Positions 8,338 to 17,526 of a stretch of 37,862 bases of DNA are shown piece by piece (positions within the stretch are counted from its first letter, which is position 1; each line of letters starts with the position of its first letter). The position numbers and the translations under genes are program-made. The stretch lies in assembly GCA_029226085.1 (NCBI GenBank), contig JAQXXN010000226.1, positions 1 through 37,862 on the forward strand. Direction: 5' to 3'. The notes beneath the pieces were generated by a model. That model had not been told where the DNA came from. It did not search any database and was given only the letters and a program-made list of their open reading frames with translations. The stretch comes from Thermoflexaceae bacterium (lineage in GTDB: Bacteria; Bacillota; Clostridia; Lachnospirales; Lachnospiraceae).

Positions 8338-10242
8338 ATGAATACAGAAAAACAAATTGAATTTGATAAAATCAAAGAAATATGGATGGGACTTGCGGTC
8401 ACAGAATGGGCAAAAGAAAAGATAAAAGGAGCCGCTTTTTATCTGTCCGAAGGGGAATTAAGAAAGCAGTTAAGGGACACAACAGACGGAAGGAATCTGA
8501 TGGAAAAGCTGGGTATGCCGCCGCTTCAGAATGTGGTGGAAATTAAGGATATCCTTATGATTTCAGAAAAAGGAGACTGCCTTACCCCACACCAGTTAGA
8601 ACAGTTAGAAAAGATTCTGGCAGCTATCCGGCGTTTAAAGGATTATCTGAAGAGAGGAAAAATGTATGACAATCCGCTTAGCTTTTATGAGGAAAACCTG
8701 GATGCGCTGGAGGACTTAAAGGAAGAAATTTGCAGACAGATAAGAAATGGTGCGGTAGATGATTATGCTTCAAAGGAGCTTTTGCAGATAAGAAGCCAGA
8801 TTACAAAATGTGAAGAACAGATGAAGCAGAAAGCAGAACAAATCATTCGCTCGCATAAGGAATGCATGGCGGATAACTATTATACCCTGCGTAACGGGAG
8901 AGTCTGTGTTCCTGTAAAAAAGGAATGCAGGCTTATGGTATCAGGAAGCGCGATTGATAAATCGGCTACGGGAAATACTCTATTCATTGAACCGACATGT
9001 GTTTCAAAGCTTCAGGAAGAATTACAGCTTCTTAAAATTGGCGAAGAAAATGAAGTATACCGTATTCTGTATACATTAACAGCAATGGTGGCCGATGCGG
9101 TTGAAATCATGAAAGAGAATATTACAATGATAGAAAAACTGGATTTTATTTTCTCAAAAGGAAAGCTAAGCATGGATATGGATGCGGTGGAACCGACAAT
9201 TAATACCGGGCGTAAAATTGTACTAAAAGATGCCAGACATCCGCTGATGGATAAGGAAATCAATGTACCGCTGCAATTTGAAATCGGAGAGGAAATCCGG
9301 GGAATCATCATAACAGGTCCTAACACGGGTGGAAAGACCGTGGCAATTAAGACGGTAATGTTAAACTGCATGATGGCACAGTGCGGACTGCATGTTACCT
9401 GTAAAGAAGCGGATATCTGCATGAATAATTCCTATCTTTGTGATATTGGTGACGGTCAGAATCTTGCAGAAAATTTGTCTACTTTTTCTGCACATGTTAA
9501 AAATGTTCTGGAAGTATTAAGCGAAGTAAATAAGGACAGCTTCGTAATCATGGACGAACTGGGTTCCGGAACAGACCCGGCGGAGGGGATGGGAATTGCC
9601 ATTGCAATTCTGGAGGAACTTCGGAAAAGCGGCGCAATTTTTCTTGCTACCACACATTATCCGGAAGTAAAGGAATATGCGGGGAAGACACCGGACATCA
9701 TAAATGCCAGAATGACCTTTGATAAAGAAACCTTAAGACCAACGTATCAGATGGTAATTGGGGAAGCGGGAGAAAGCTGTGCGTTTTATATCGCAGACCG
9801 GCTTGGAATGCCAAAGGAAATGCTTCGCACAGCCATTAAGGCGGCTTATGGAGAAGAAGCCGTTCATGCATATCACTTCCAAAAGGGTGATACTGTCATG
9901 GAGAAAAGGAATACGAGCAGGATTGTAAAAGTTAAGAAACCAAAAGGCAATATGGAACTTACCACAAAATATAAGCTGGGAGACAGTGTCATGGTCTATC
10001 CGGAGAAAAAGATTGGAATTGTATGCGAGCCGGTAAATGAGAAGGGTGTGTTAAGAGTACAGCTGCCGGGGAAAAAGATATGGATTAATCATAAACGGGT
10101 AAAACTGCATGTGGCGGCAACGGAATTATATCCAGAGGATTATGATTTTTCGATTCTTTTTGAAACGGTTGAAAACAGGAAGCTTGCCCATGACATGGGA
10201 AGAAAGTATACCGAAGGGATTATCCGGCATGATGAGAAATAA
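8338..10242 (+). CDS. MutS2-like DNA mismatch repair/recombination ATPase, lacking a C-terminal Smr domain
   Basis: ITGPNTGGKTVAIKT (Walker A), VIMDELGSGTDPAEG (Walker B/D-loop), ATTHYPEVKEYA. ATG at 8338 after AAAGGAGAATATCAGG preferred over the 8206 start, which would read through an inverted repeat. No Smr motifs at the C-terminus. Confidence 0.88.
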   Translation: MNTEKQIEFDKIKEIWMGLAVTEWAKEKIKGAAFYLSEGELRKQLRDTTDGRNLMEKLGMPPLQNVVEIKDILMISEKGDCLTPHQLEQLEKILAAIRRLKDYLKRGKMYDNPLSFYEENLDALEDLKEEICRQIRNGAVDDYASKELLQIRSQITKCEEQMKQKAEQIIRSHKECMADNYYTLRNGRVCVPVKKECRLMVSGSAIDKSATGNTLFIEPTCVSKLQEELQLLKIGEENEVYRILYTLTAMVADAVEIMKENITMIEKLDFIFSKGKLSMDMDAVEPTINTGRKIVLKDARHPLMDKEINVPLQFEIGEEIRGIIITGPNTGGKTVAIKTVMLNCMMAQCGLHVTCKEADICMNNSYLCDIGDGQNLAENLSTFSAHVKNVLEVLSEVNKDSFVIMDELGSGTDPAEGMGIAIAILEELRKSGAIFLATTHYPEVKEYAGKTPDIINARMTFDKETLRPTYQMVIGEAGESCAFYIADRLGMPKEMLRTAIKAAYGEEAVHAYHFQKGDTVMEKRNTSRIVKVKKPKGNMELTTKYKLGDSVMVYPEKKIGIVCEPVNEKGVLRVQLPGKKIWINHKRVKLHVAATELYPEDYDFSILFETVENRKLAHDMGRKYTEGIIRHDEK

Positions 10243-10269
10243 GAAAACGGGATAAGATTAGGGTTGTCC

Positions 10270-10298
10270 TTGTGTTTTTGCTTATCAGGGGTTATAAT
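10270..10298 (+). promoter_or_regulatory. Candidate promoter TTGTGT-N17-TATAAT for the ABC exporter operon
   Basis: TATAAT at 10293-10298, 17-nt spacer, weak -35. Confidence 0.45.
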
Positions 10299-10333
10299 TT
10301 TTTTGTGGGAAAATGGAAAAGAGAGGAAATAAA

Positions 10334-12079
10334 ATGAAACAGCTATTAATGTATCTAAAAAATTACAAAAAAGAAACCATTATTGCCCCACTCTTTAAAA
10401 TGCTGGAGGCAACCTTTGAATTATTCGTGCCTCTTGTAATGGCAGATATTATTGATGTGGGTATTGCAAACAATGATAAAGGATATATCCTGTGGATGGG
10501 AGCATTATTGGTAGCGCTTGCTATCATCGGCCTGACATGCTCACTCACGGCACAGTATTTTGCGGCAAAGGCCGCAGTGGGATTTGGTACGGAACTTCGA
10601 AATGATTTGTTCCGTCATATTAATTCTCTGTCCCACACGGAACTGGATGTCATCGGAACATCAACTTTAATTACCAGAATGACGACAGACATTAATCAGG
10701 TGCAGTCCGGTGTGAATCTGTTCTTAAGATTATTTTTACGTTCACCGTTTATTGTGTTTGGTGCCATGATTATGGCATTTACCATCAGTGTAAAGGCGGC
10801 GCTGGTGTTTGTTGTGGCAATTCCGCTTCTTGCACTGGTGGTATTTGGCGTCATGAAGCTTAGTATACCGATGTATGCCAATGTTCAGAAACAGCTGGAT
10901 AATGTGGTTCTTTCCACAAGGGAGAACATCGCCGGTGCCAGGGTCATCCGTGCATTTAACAGACAGGATGAAGAAAAGGAATCCTATGAAAAGAAAAATC
11001 ATTTGCTAAAGGCTTTCCAGATGAAAGTTGGTAATCTTACGGCAATGATGAATCCGGTTACCTATGTGATTGTCAATCTCGCCATAGTTGTCATTGTGTG
11101 GACAGGCGGCGTGCAGGTAAATACCGGTGCCCTGACACAGGGAGAAGTGGTTGCTCTTGTAAATTACATGTCACAGATTCTGGTGGAGTTAATTAAGCTT
11201 GCCAACCTGATTGTGACTATAACCAAGGCACTTGCCTGTGCAGGAAGAATTTCAGATGTTTTCAAGGTGGAGACTTCCATTGTGGATGGAAATGGTGCCG
11301 ACAGCACAGAGGCAGATGAAATCCATGCAGACGTGGCGGTTCCAATTGTAGAATTTGACAATGTTTCTTTTACCTATAAAGGTGCAGGTGATGAATCCCT
11401 AAGTAACATTTCCTTTAAAATTAACCGTGGCGAAACGGTGGGAATCATAGGAAGTACCGGTTCAGGTAAGAGCTCCCTTGTAAGCCTGATTCCAAGATTT
11501 TATGATGCAACGAAAGGTTCTGTCTACATTAACGGAAGGGATATAAAGGAATATCCATTGGAGCAGATTCGGGACATGGTGGGATTTGTCCAGCAGAAAG
11601 CCGTGCTTTTTAAGGGAACCATCCGTGATAACATGAAATGGGGCGATAAAGATGCAAAGGATGAGGATATCTTGGAGGCTCTTAAAATTGCCCAGGCGGC
11701 GGATTTCGTTGCCGAGAAGCCACAGGGACTGGATACCATGATTAATCAGGGAGGAAGTAATCTTTCCGGTGGTCAGAAGCAGAGACTGACCATAGCAAGG
11801 GCATTGGTGAAGAAACCGCAGGTTCTTGTGCTGGATGACAGCTCTTCTGCTCTGGATTATGCAACGGAAGCGAAGCTTCGTGCCGCAATCCGGGAAAATA
11901 CAAAGGGGATGACGGTGTTTATTGTTTCACAGCGCGCTTCCACGGTGCGTTATTCCGATAAAATCATAGTGCTGGATGACGGTGTAATGGCAGGAATCGG
12001 TAGTCATGATGAATTAATGAAATCCTGTGATGTATATAAGGAAATCTGCATGTCACAGCTTTCTGCCGAGGAGGTGTAG
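10334..12079 (+). CDS. ABC exporter half-transporter (TM-NBD), degenerate-site subunit
   Basis: 6-TM exporter fold then GSTGSGKSS, LSGGQKQRL, VLVLDDSSSALD (Asp at the catalytic Glu position). ATG at 10334 follows GAGAGGAAATAAA. Confidence 0.92.
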   Translation: MKQLLMYLKNYKKETIIAPLFKMLEATFELFVPLVMADIIDVGIANNDKGYILWMGALLVALAIIGLTCSLTAQYFAAKAAVGFGTELRNDLFRHINSLSHTELDVIGTSTLITRMTTDINQVQSGVNLFLRLFLRSPFIVFGAMIMAFTISVKAALVFVVAIPLLALVVFGVMKLSIPMYANVQKQLDNVVLSTRENIAGARVIRAFNRQDEEKESYEKKNHLLKAFQMKVGNLTAMMNPVTYVIVNLAIVVIVWTGGVQVNTGALTQGEVVALVNYMSQILVELIKLANLIVTITKALACAGRISDVFKVETSIVDGNGADSTEADEIHADVAVPIVEFDNVSFTYKGAGDESLSNISFKINRGETVGIIGSTGSGKSSLVSLIPRFYDATKGSVYINGRDIKEYPLEQIRDMVGFVQQKAVLFKGTIRDNMKWGDKDAKDEDILEALKIAQAADFVAEKPQGLDTMINQGGSNLSGGQKQRLTIARALVKKPQVLVLDDSSSALDYATEAKLRAAIRENTKGMTVFIVSQRASTVRYSDKIIVLDDGVMAGIGSHDELMKSCDVYKEICMSQLSAEEV

Positions 12080-12081
12080 AG

Positions 12082-13842
12082 ATGGGAAATCCAGAAAAGA
12101 ACATTTATGATACCAAGAGAACATTAAAAAGAATTTTGTCCCTGATAAAACCATACGGATTTTTTGTAGTATTGTCTTTATTATTTGCGGCAGGTGTAGT
12201 CACACTTACGTTATATGCACCAATTCTTGTGGGTAATGCGGTTGATTTGATTGTTGGACCGGGAAATGTGGATTTTGCCGGAATAAAAGCAATTTTACTA
12301 GAAATTATAATTGTTGTGGCATTTACGGCAGTTTTTCAGTGGCTCATGAACCTGTGTAATAATCATATCACATACAGCATTGTGGCAAAGATTCGTACCC
12401 AGGCATTTAACCATATTCAGGGGCTTCCACTAAGATATATTGATGCAAATCAGAGCGGAACCATTATTAATCGGGTGATTACAGACGTGGACCAGTTTTC
12501 GGATGGTCTGCTCATGGGATTTACCCAGCTTTTTACCGGCGTGGCCACCATTGTGGGAACATTATTTTTCATGTTATCCATTAATGTCTGGATTACTCTT
12601 GTGGTTGTTTTGATTACGCCGCTTTCCTTCTTCGTGGCGGGATTTGTGGCAAAGAAAACCTATGTGCTTTTCCGCAGACAGTCGGAAATCCGTGGTGAGA
12701 TGACTGGACTGATTGATGAGATGGTTGGCAATCAGAAAATCGTTCAGGCATTTAATCATCAAAAGGAAGCCATTGAGAATTTTGAAGAAATTAATGAAAG
12801 GTTAAAGGATTGTAGCCATAAGGCGATTTTCTTCTCCTCAGTGACCAATCCGGCGACAAGATTTGTAAATAGCATTGTATATGCAGGAGTTGGAATTACC
12901 GGAGCATTCGCAGCAATCAACGGGATGCTTTCCGTGGGACAGCTTTCCTGTTTCTTAAGTTATGCCAATCAGTATACGAAGCCGTTTAATGAAATCAGCG
13001 GTGTCATCACAGAACTTCAGAATGCACTTGCCTGTGCGGCAAAGGTCTTTGAACTGTTAGACGAAGCAGAGGAAACGGAACGTGAGGATGCCATTACACA
13101 GATGGAAGCAGGAGAGGCATCTGTGGATTTAGAGCATGTTTATTTTTCCTATAATCCGGAGGTTAAGCTTTTAGAGGACTTAAATCTTTCCGTTAAGCCG
13201 GGTCAGAGAGTGGCGATTGTGGGGCCGACAGGCTGTGGCAAGAGTACGCTTATTAATCTTTTGATGCGTTTTTATGATGTGGACAGTGGTGAAATCAAAA
13301 TAGACGGAATCAATACACAGAAAATGACACGAAATGTATTGAGAGAACGGTTTGGTATGGTGCTTCAGGAGACATGGCTACAGGCGGGAACCATCCGTGA
13401 CAATATTGCATACGGTAATCCGGATGCAACACAGGAAGAGATTATCAATGCGGCAAAGATGGCACATGCACACAGCTTTATCAAGCGTCTTCCACAGGGC
13501 TATGACACGGTTCTGGCAGAAAACGGCGGAAATCTTTCACAGGGACAAAAGCAGCTTCTGTGTATCGCAAGAGTCATGTTAAAACTTCCTCCAATGCTGA
13601 TTCTGGATGAAGCTACTTCTTCCATTGATACCAGAACGGAAATCAGGATTCAAAAGGCATTTAACACACTTATGGAAGGAAGGACAAGTTTTGTGGTGGC
13701 ACACCGTCTTTCTACTATCCGTGAATCGGATATTATTCTTGTGATGAAAAATGGAAATATCATTGAGCAGGGAACTCATGAAGAACTGCTTAAAATGAAC
13801 GGTTTTTACACAGAGCTTTATAACAGTCAGTTTGCACATTGA
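12082..13842 (+). CDS. ABC exporter half-transporter (TM-NBD), canonical-site subunit
   Basis: GPTGCGKST, LSQGQKQLL, MLILDEATSSID, VAHRLSTI; directly follows the first half-transporter (2-nt gap). Confidence 0.94.
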   Translation: MGNPEKNIYDTKRTLKRILSLIKPYGFFVVLSLLFAAGVVTLTLYAPILVGNAVDLIVGPGNVDFAGIKAILLEIIIVVAFTAVFQWLMNLCNNHITYSIVAKIRTQAFNHIQGLPLRYIDANQSGTIINRVITDVDQFSDGLLMGFTQLFTGVATIVGTLFFMLSINVWITLVVVLITPLSFFVAGFVAKKTYVLFRRQSEIRGEMTGLIDEMVGNQKIVQAFNHQKEAIENFEEINERLKDCSHKAIFFSSVTNPATRFVNSIVYAGVGITGAFAAINGMLSVGQLSCFLSYANQYTKPFNEISGVITELQNALACAAKVFELLDEAEETEREDAITQMEAGEASVDLEHVYFSYNPEVKLLEDLNLSVKPGQRVAIVGPTGCGKSTLINLLMRFYDVDSGEIKIDGINTQKMTRNVLRERFGMVLQETWLQAGTIRDNIAYGNPDATQEEIINAAKMAHAHSFIKRLPQGYDTVLAENGGNLSQGQKQLLCIARVMLKLPPMLILDEATSSIDTRTEIRIQKAFNTLMEGRTSFVVAHRLSTIRESDIILVMKNGNIIEQGTHEELLKMNGFYTELYNSQFAH

Positions 13843-13889
13843 AGGAATATTCTTTTTGTATCAAATCAGGTACTGGTGGGGGTGATTGA

Positions 13890-14408
13890 ATGGGTAGTGA
13901 AGCGTTTCCGAATAACCTGGATAATGTGGATGCTGAGGAACTGAACAGACTGAAAAAATGGCTTTTTGCAGAGAATATCCGTCTTCAGGCAAAGGAAAAG
14001 GAGCTGGAGGATGAGAGAGAGCTTTTAAAGGCACAACAGGGGGTTTTGAAGTCCCAGCAGCGAAAAAACACTACTTATAAGGCACAACTGGATAATCAGA
14101 GAGTTCTTTTTGAAAAACAGTGGGCAATCATGGAAGCAGAGCTTCGTAAGATGGCGGTGGAAAAAGAGCAGTTTGAACATAAGAAATCCGTATTGCGGGA
14201 TGAAATCTACCGGGAGGCAAGGCGCAGTTTTCAGGTAGAAGAAGGCGGACGGGTGTTTTTTAAAGGAATCACTGATGGTGTATCCCTTCGAAAACGCTAT
14301 AAGGAGCTGATGAAGATTTATCATCCGGATAATGCCAATGGGGACAGTGAGACACTGCTTTGTATAACGAAGGAATATGAGAGATTGAAAAGGGTTTATT
14401 TTGAGTAA
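13890..14408 (+). CDS. Coiled-coil protein with C-terminal J-domain-like segment
   Basis: Heptad-rich KEKELEDERELLKAQQGVLKSQQ then VSLRKRYKELMKIYHPDNANGDSETLLCITKEYERLKRVY (HPD tripeptide); RBS-like GGGGGTG upstream. Confidence 0.8.
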   Translation: MGSEAFPNNLDNVDAEELNRLKKWLFAENIRLQAKEKELEDERELLKAQQGVLKSQQRKNTTYKAQLDNQRVLFEKQWAIMEAELRKMAVEKEQFEHKKSVLRDEIYREARRSFQVEEGGRVFFKGITDGVSLRKRYKELMKIYHPDNANGDSETLLCITKEYERLKRVYFE

Positions 14409-14588
14409 GTTGGAAAAGGTCAGTTTTTACGCAGGTGAAAGCTGGCTTTTTCTGCTTATTGGGAGTGGCAGTCATTTATAAAGTTTTTTATTTTTTTCCA
14501 ACAATATTTTGGATTTCTTTGTATTCAAAGTAGAAGACAGATAATTTAAATAACAGGGGAACAAAATACCGGCGAAGGTGGTGGTTGA

Positions 14589-15050
14589 ATGGATGAAAAA
14601 CAAATCAGCGAAATCTATGAACGCAATGCAGACATGGTGTACCGGCTGTGTTTTTCCTATCTGAAGAATAGGGAAGATGCGCTGGATGCGGTGCAGAATA
14701 CATTTTATCAGATGATACGGACAGAGAAGGAATTTGACAATACAGAGCATGAGAAGGCATGGCTTCTGGTTACGGCGGGAAATATCTGTAAGAACGTGTT
14801 AAAGCACTGGTGGAGAAAGAATGTTTCGATAGAGGAGAGTGACAGTCTTGCGGCAGGAGAGAGCCCGCGGGACCGGGAGTTAATGATGGTGATTTTGAAT
14901 CTTCCGTTACAGTACCGGATACCGGTGTATTTGTATTATTATGAGGGTTATACCTCGGCGGAGATAGGAAAAATCATGGGGAAGAGTGATGCAACCGTAA
15001 GATGGTATCTGTCAAAGGGCAGAGAGCTTCTTAAAAAGGAAGTGGGGTGA
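14589..15050 (+). CDS. RNA polymerase ECF-type sigma factor
   Basis: 153 aa; MVYRLCFSYLKNREDALDAVQNTFYQM (sigma2) and LPLQYRIPVYLYYYEGYTSAEIGKIMGKSDATVRWYLSKGRELLKK (sigma4 HTH). Confidence 0.92.
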   Translation: MDEKQISEIYERNADMVYRLCFSYLKNREDALDAVQNTFYQMIRTEKEFDNTEHEKAWLLVTAGNICKNVLKHWWRKNVSIEESDSLAAGESPRDRELMMVILNLPLQYRIPVYLYYYEGYTSAEIGKIMGKSDATVRWYLSKGRELLKKEVG

Positions 15051-15054
15051 GTCT

Positions 15055-17316
15055 ATGAGGAAAAAAATGCAGGAACCAGATAGAGAGGAATTCATGGATA
15101 TCGTAAAATCTGCTTATCATGGGACGAAAATGGATGAAAAGGATAGGGAGCAGATTAAGGAAAGACTGTTAAGAAAGAATCAGGAGCGTGGCAGGAGGCG
15201 GATTTCTTATAAGGCAATGGCAGCAGTTGCAGCATTTCTTGTATTTGTGGCAGCAAATGCAGTCATTATCGGACTGAATCTAAAGCATGGAAATGTGGTG
15301 GAAAATCCGGCGGATGATAATTCGGAGAATACCGTCAAAAACCAGGAAAAGCAGGATGACCTGGCAAATGTAAGAGAAGGGGATGTCATTTATTCCATGA
15401 GAGTGAATTCTTATGTATTCGAGTCTTATGGAGAGGGCTATTCTTACAGAAGTAAGAAGTATACGGCACAGGTTGTTTTTGCAAAAATGGAAGTCACAGA
15501 TTCAAAGAGTCAGAATGATAAGTTGAATAATGACAGTAGGATTACGGGAAGTTTCCTGATTCAGATTGTGGATGAAAACGGAAATGTAATCAGTTCTTGC
15601 CCGCTTTCAACAGGTGCAACCTCGGAATACGGAGTTTCGTTAAATCTTGATGAAGAGAGTCTGGGTGAATATTTCTTTTATGCAAAGGAAACTTATGCAA
15701 ATGATGACATGGTGATATTCCGTTATCCGGTAGAGGAAAAGAACGGACGGAAATGTTACCTGACATCATTTTACGGTGTGGATGTGAATGGCAATATTTT
15801 CTTATATGAAGTGGATGATAATATCCCACAGGAAGTGCGTTCCGGAAGTAATTTTGAACTGATAACCGGTGAAAATTTCAGTCAGGTTGTCAATGAACCG
15901 GGACTCTGGCAGGATTACCTGGTACTTGACGATAAGAATCAGTATATTTTCTATAATTTTGATGTGGATGAACAGAAGATAAAACTGTATCAGTATTATG
16001 AGGGAACGAATTCCGGAGAAGATGTGGATGCGGCACTTTTAGCATTACAGATAAAGTATGATATTCTGCATTTTTCGGGAAGAATTCCTTTGGAGTCAGA
16101 AGAAATTGTAGAAACCGTTATTAAAGGGACTGTACAGGAAGCAGAAAGCGGTTATCAGCAGGTTAACAGGAATATCGCAGGAAGTGAAGAAGAGTTTCTG
16201 GATTATATCGAAAATTCGGTGGTGAGTCTGGAATCATACGGATATAAAAACCGTGAGGAATTAAGACAGAAGCTTTTTGTGGAGCCTATTGATTTATCAC
16301 ATGTTGACCGGACAAGACTGCTTATGGATAATGTTACACATTTTAAAATGATTGACGGGAAATTATGCTTTATGTACTTTTATGGCGGCGTTCCATGGAG
16401 CGTTGGAAATAAATATGTTGCACAGAAGGTAGATGAAAAGACAACCGATTTTTATTGCAGGCTTAATGGAGTGGCAGGTATTGGAATAGCCCGGGTAAGG
16501 ATGGTTCTGGAAGAAGACGGCGTATGGCGTGCAGAAGAATTTGAAGAGATTGTGCCAAAGACACAGCGGGCAAAGAAAGACTTAAGTTTTGATGAGACGT
16601 TGGTGAAAATGTATGTGGAAGGATGGGCAAAAAAATTTTGTGAAAGAGATGGAGAAGCCATTGCGGAAATCTGTTCTAAGGAAATGATCGGATCTCTCAT
16701 GAAAGAAAATTTGCTTTCCGTGGCAGGTAATGGCTATGAGCTGGGACAGTCCAGTCCATGGCCCTGGAATCCGGAAACGGACTACCGGATTCTGGATTAC
16801 AATGAATCCCATGCGTCAATTTTGTATTATGCACAGACCTCGGAACCGCATGTAACAGTATGGCGTCAGGAGATTACCTATTCTGTTGAAAATGGGAAAT
16901 TCATTGTGAAAGGACAAAGTATTGATTATCTGGATAATATAGTTACACAGGAAGAATTTTACGCGGCATATCCGGATGGAATCATAAATGAAACAGGGAT
17001 GGATTATTTAAAAACAGGACTGAGTGATGACTTGATTAGAAATGCAGAAAGTAACCGAAACAGGGAACCATATTCCTATCTTTACGATCCGGAGACTTCT
17101 GCAAGGTATCTTCTTAATATTTTAAATAATGACAATAAGGCCACTGTATCGTCATGGGCGAACGGGAATGAAGGTATTGTATATGTAACTTTTTCCTTTC
17201 GTGAAATGGGCGGAATGGTAACGGTTACCATGAAGCAGGTGGAGGAAGATGGAATCTGGGTTCCACAGACCACTGTGGATTATGAACAGACAAGGGAAGG
17301 GGGTAAAGAAAGATAA
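15055..17316 (+). CDS. Probable membrane-anchored anti-sigma-like protein with large extracytoplasmic region
   Basis: Starts 4 nt after the sigma gene stop; short cytosolic N-terminus, single TM (AMAAVAAFLVFVAANAVIIGL), long soluble C-terminus. Confidence 0.65.
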   Translation: MRKKMQEPDREEFMDIVKSAYHGTKMDEKDREQIKERLLRKNQERGRRRISYKAMAAVAAFLVFVAANAVIIGLNLKHGNVVENPADDNSENTVKNQEKQDDLANVREGDVIYSMRVNSYVFESYGEGYSYRSKKYTAQVVFAKMEVTDSKSQNDKLNNDSRITGSFLIQIVDENGNVISSCPLSTGATSEYGVSLNLDEESLGEYFFYAKETYANDDMVIFRYPVEEKNGRKCYLTSFYGVDVNGNIFLYEVDDNIPQEVRSGSNFELITGENFSQVVNEPGLWQDYLVLDDKNQYIFYNFDVDEQKIKLYQYYEGTNSGEDVDAALLALQIKYDILHFSGRIPLESEEIVETVIKGTVQEAESGYQQVNRNIAGSEEEFLDYIENSVVSLESYGYKNREELRQKLFVEPIDLSHVDRTRLLMDNVTHFKMIDGKLCFMYFYGGVPWSVGNKYVAQKVDEKTTDFYCRLNGVAGIGIARVRMVLEEDGVWRAEEFEEIVPKTQRAKKDLSFDETLVKMYVEGWAKKFCERDGEAIAEICSKEMIGSLMKENLLSVAGNGYELGQSSPWPWNPETDYRILDYNESHASILYYAQTSEPHVTVWRQEITYSVENGKFIVKGQSIDYLDNIVTQEEFYAAYPDGIINETGMDYLKTGLSDDLIRNAESNRNREPYSYLYDPETSARYLLNILNNDNKATVSSWANGNEGIVYVTFSFREMGGMVTVTMKQVEEDGIWVPQTTVDYEQTREGGKER

Positions 17317-17410
17317 AAATGGGAAAAGTATTATGATAATGTATGGAAGCGCATGGATTAAAGCTGTATCTTTGTTAAAAAAACTACTTGTGAAAAATGC
17401 TTAAATTAAG

Positions 17411-17439
17411 TTGACCTTGCGTAAATGTTTTGTTAAAAT
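17411..17439 (+). promoter_or_regulatory. Promoter TTGACC-N17-TAAAAT upstream of hppA
   Basis: TTGACC 17411-17416, 17-nt spacer, TAAAAT 17434-17439. Confidence 0.65.
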
Positions 17440-17526
17440 TTACTATGAAGCGTTTTGGGGATTCGGCATGAAAATGATATGAAGAAGCAGGACGCTAACA
17501 TTTCATTTTACGAAAGGAAGTAAAAA

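Noticed and set aside
17317-17526. Riboswitch upstream of hppA
   Set aside because: I could not find conserved riboswitch core motifs here; only a sigma-A-like promoter is supportable.
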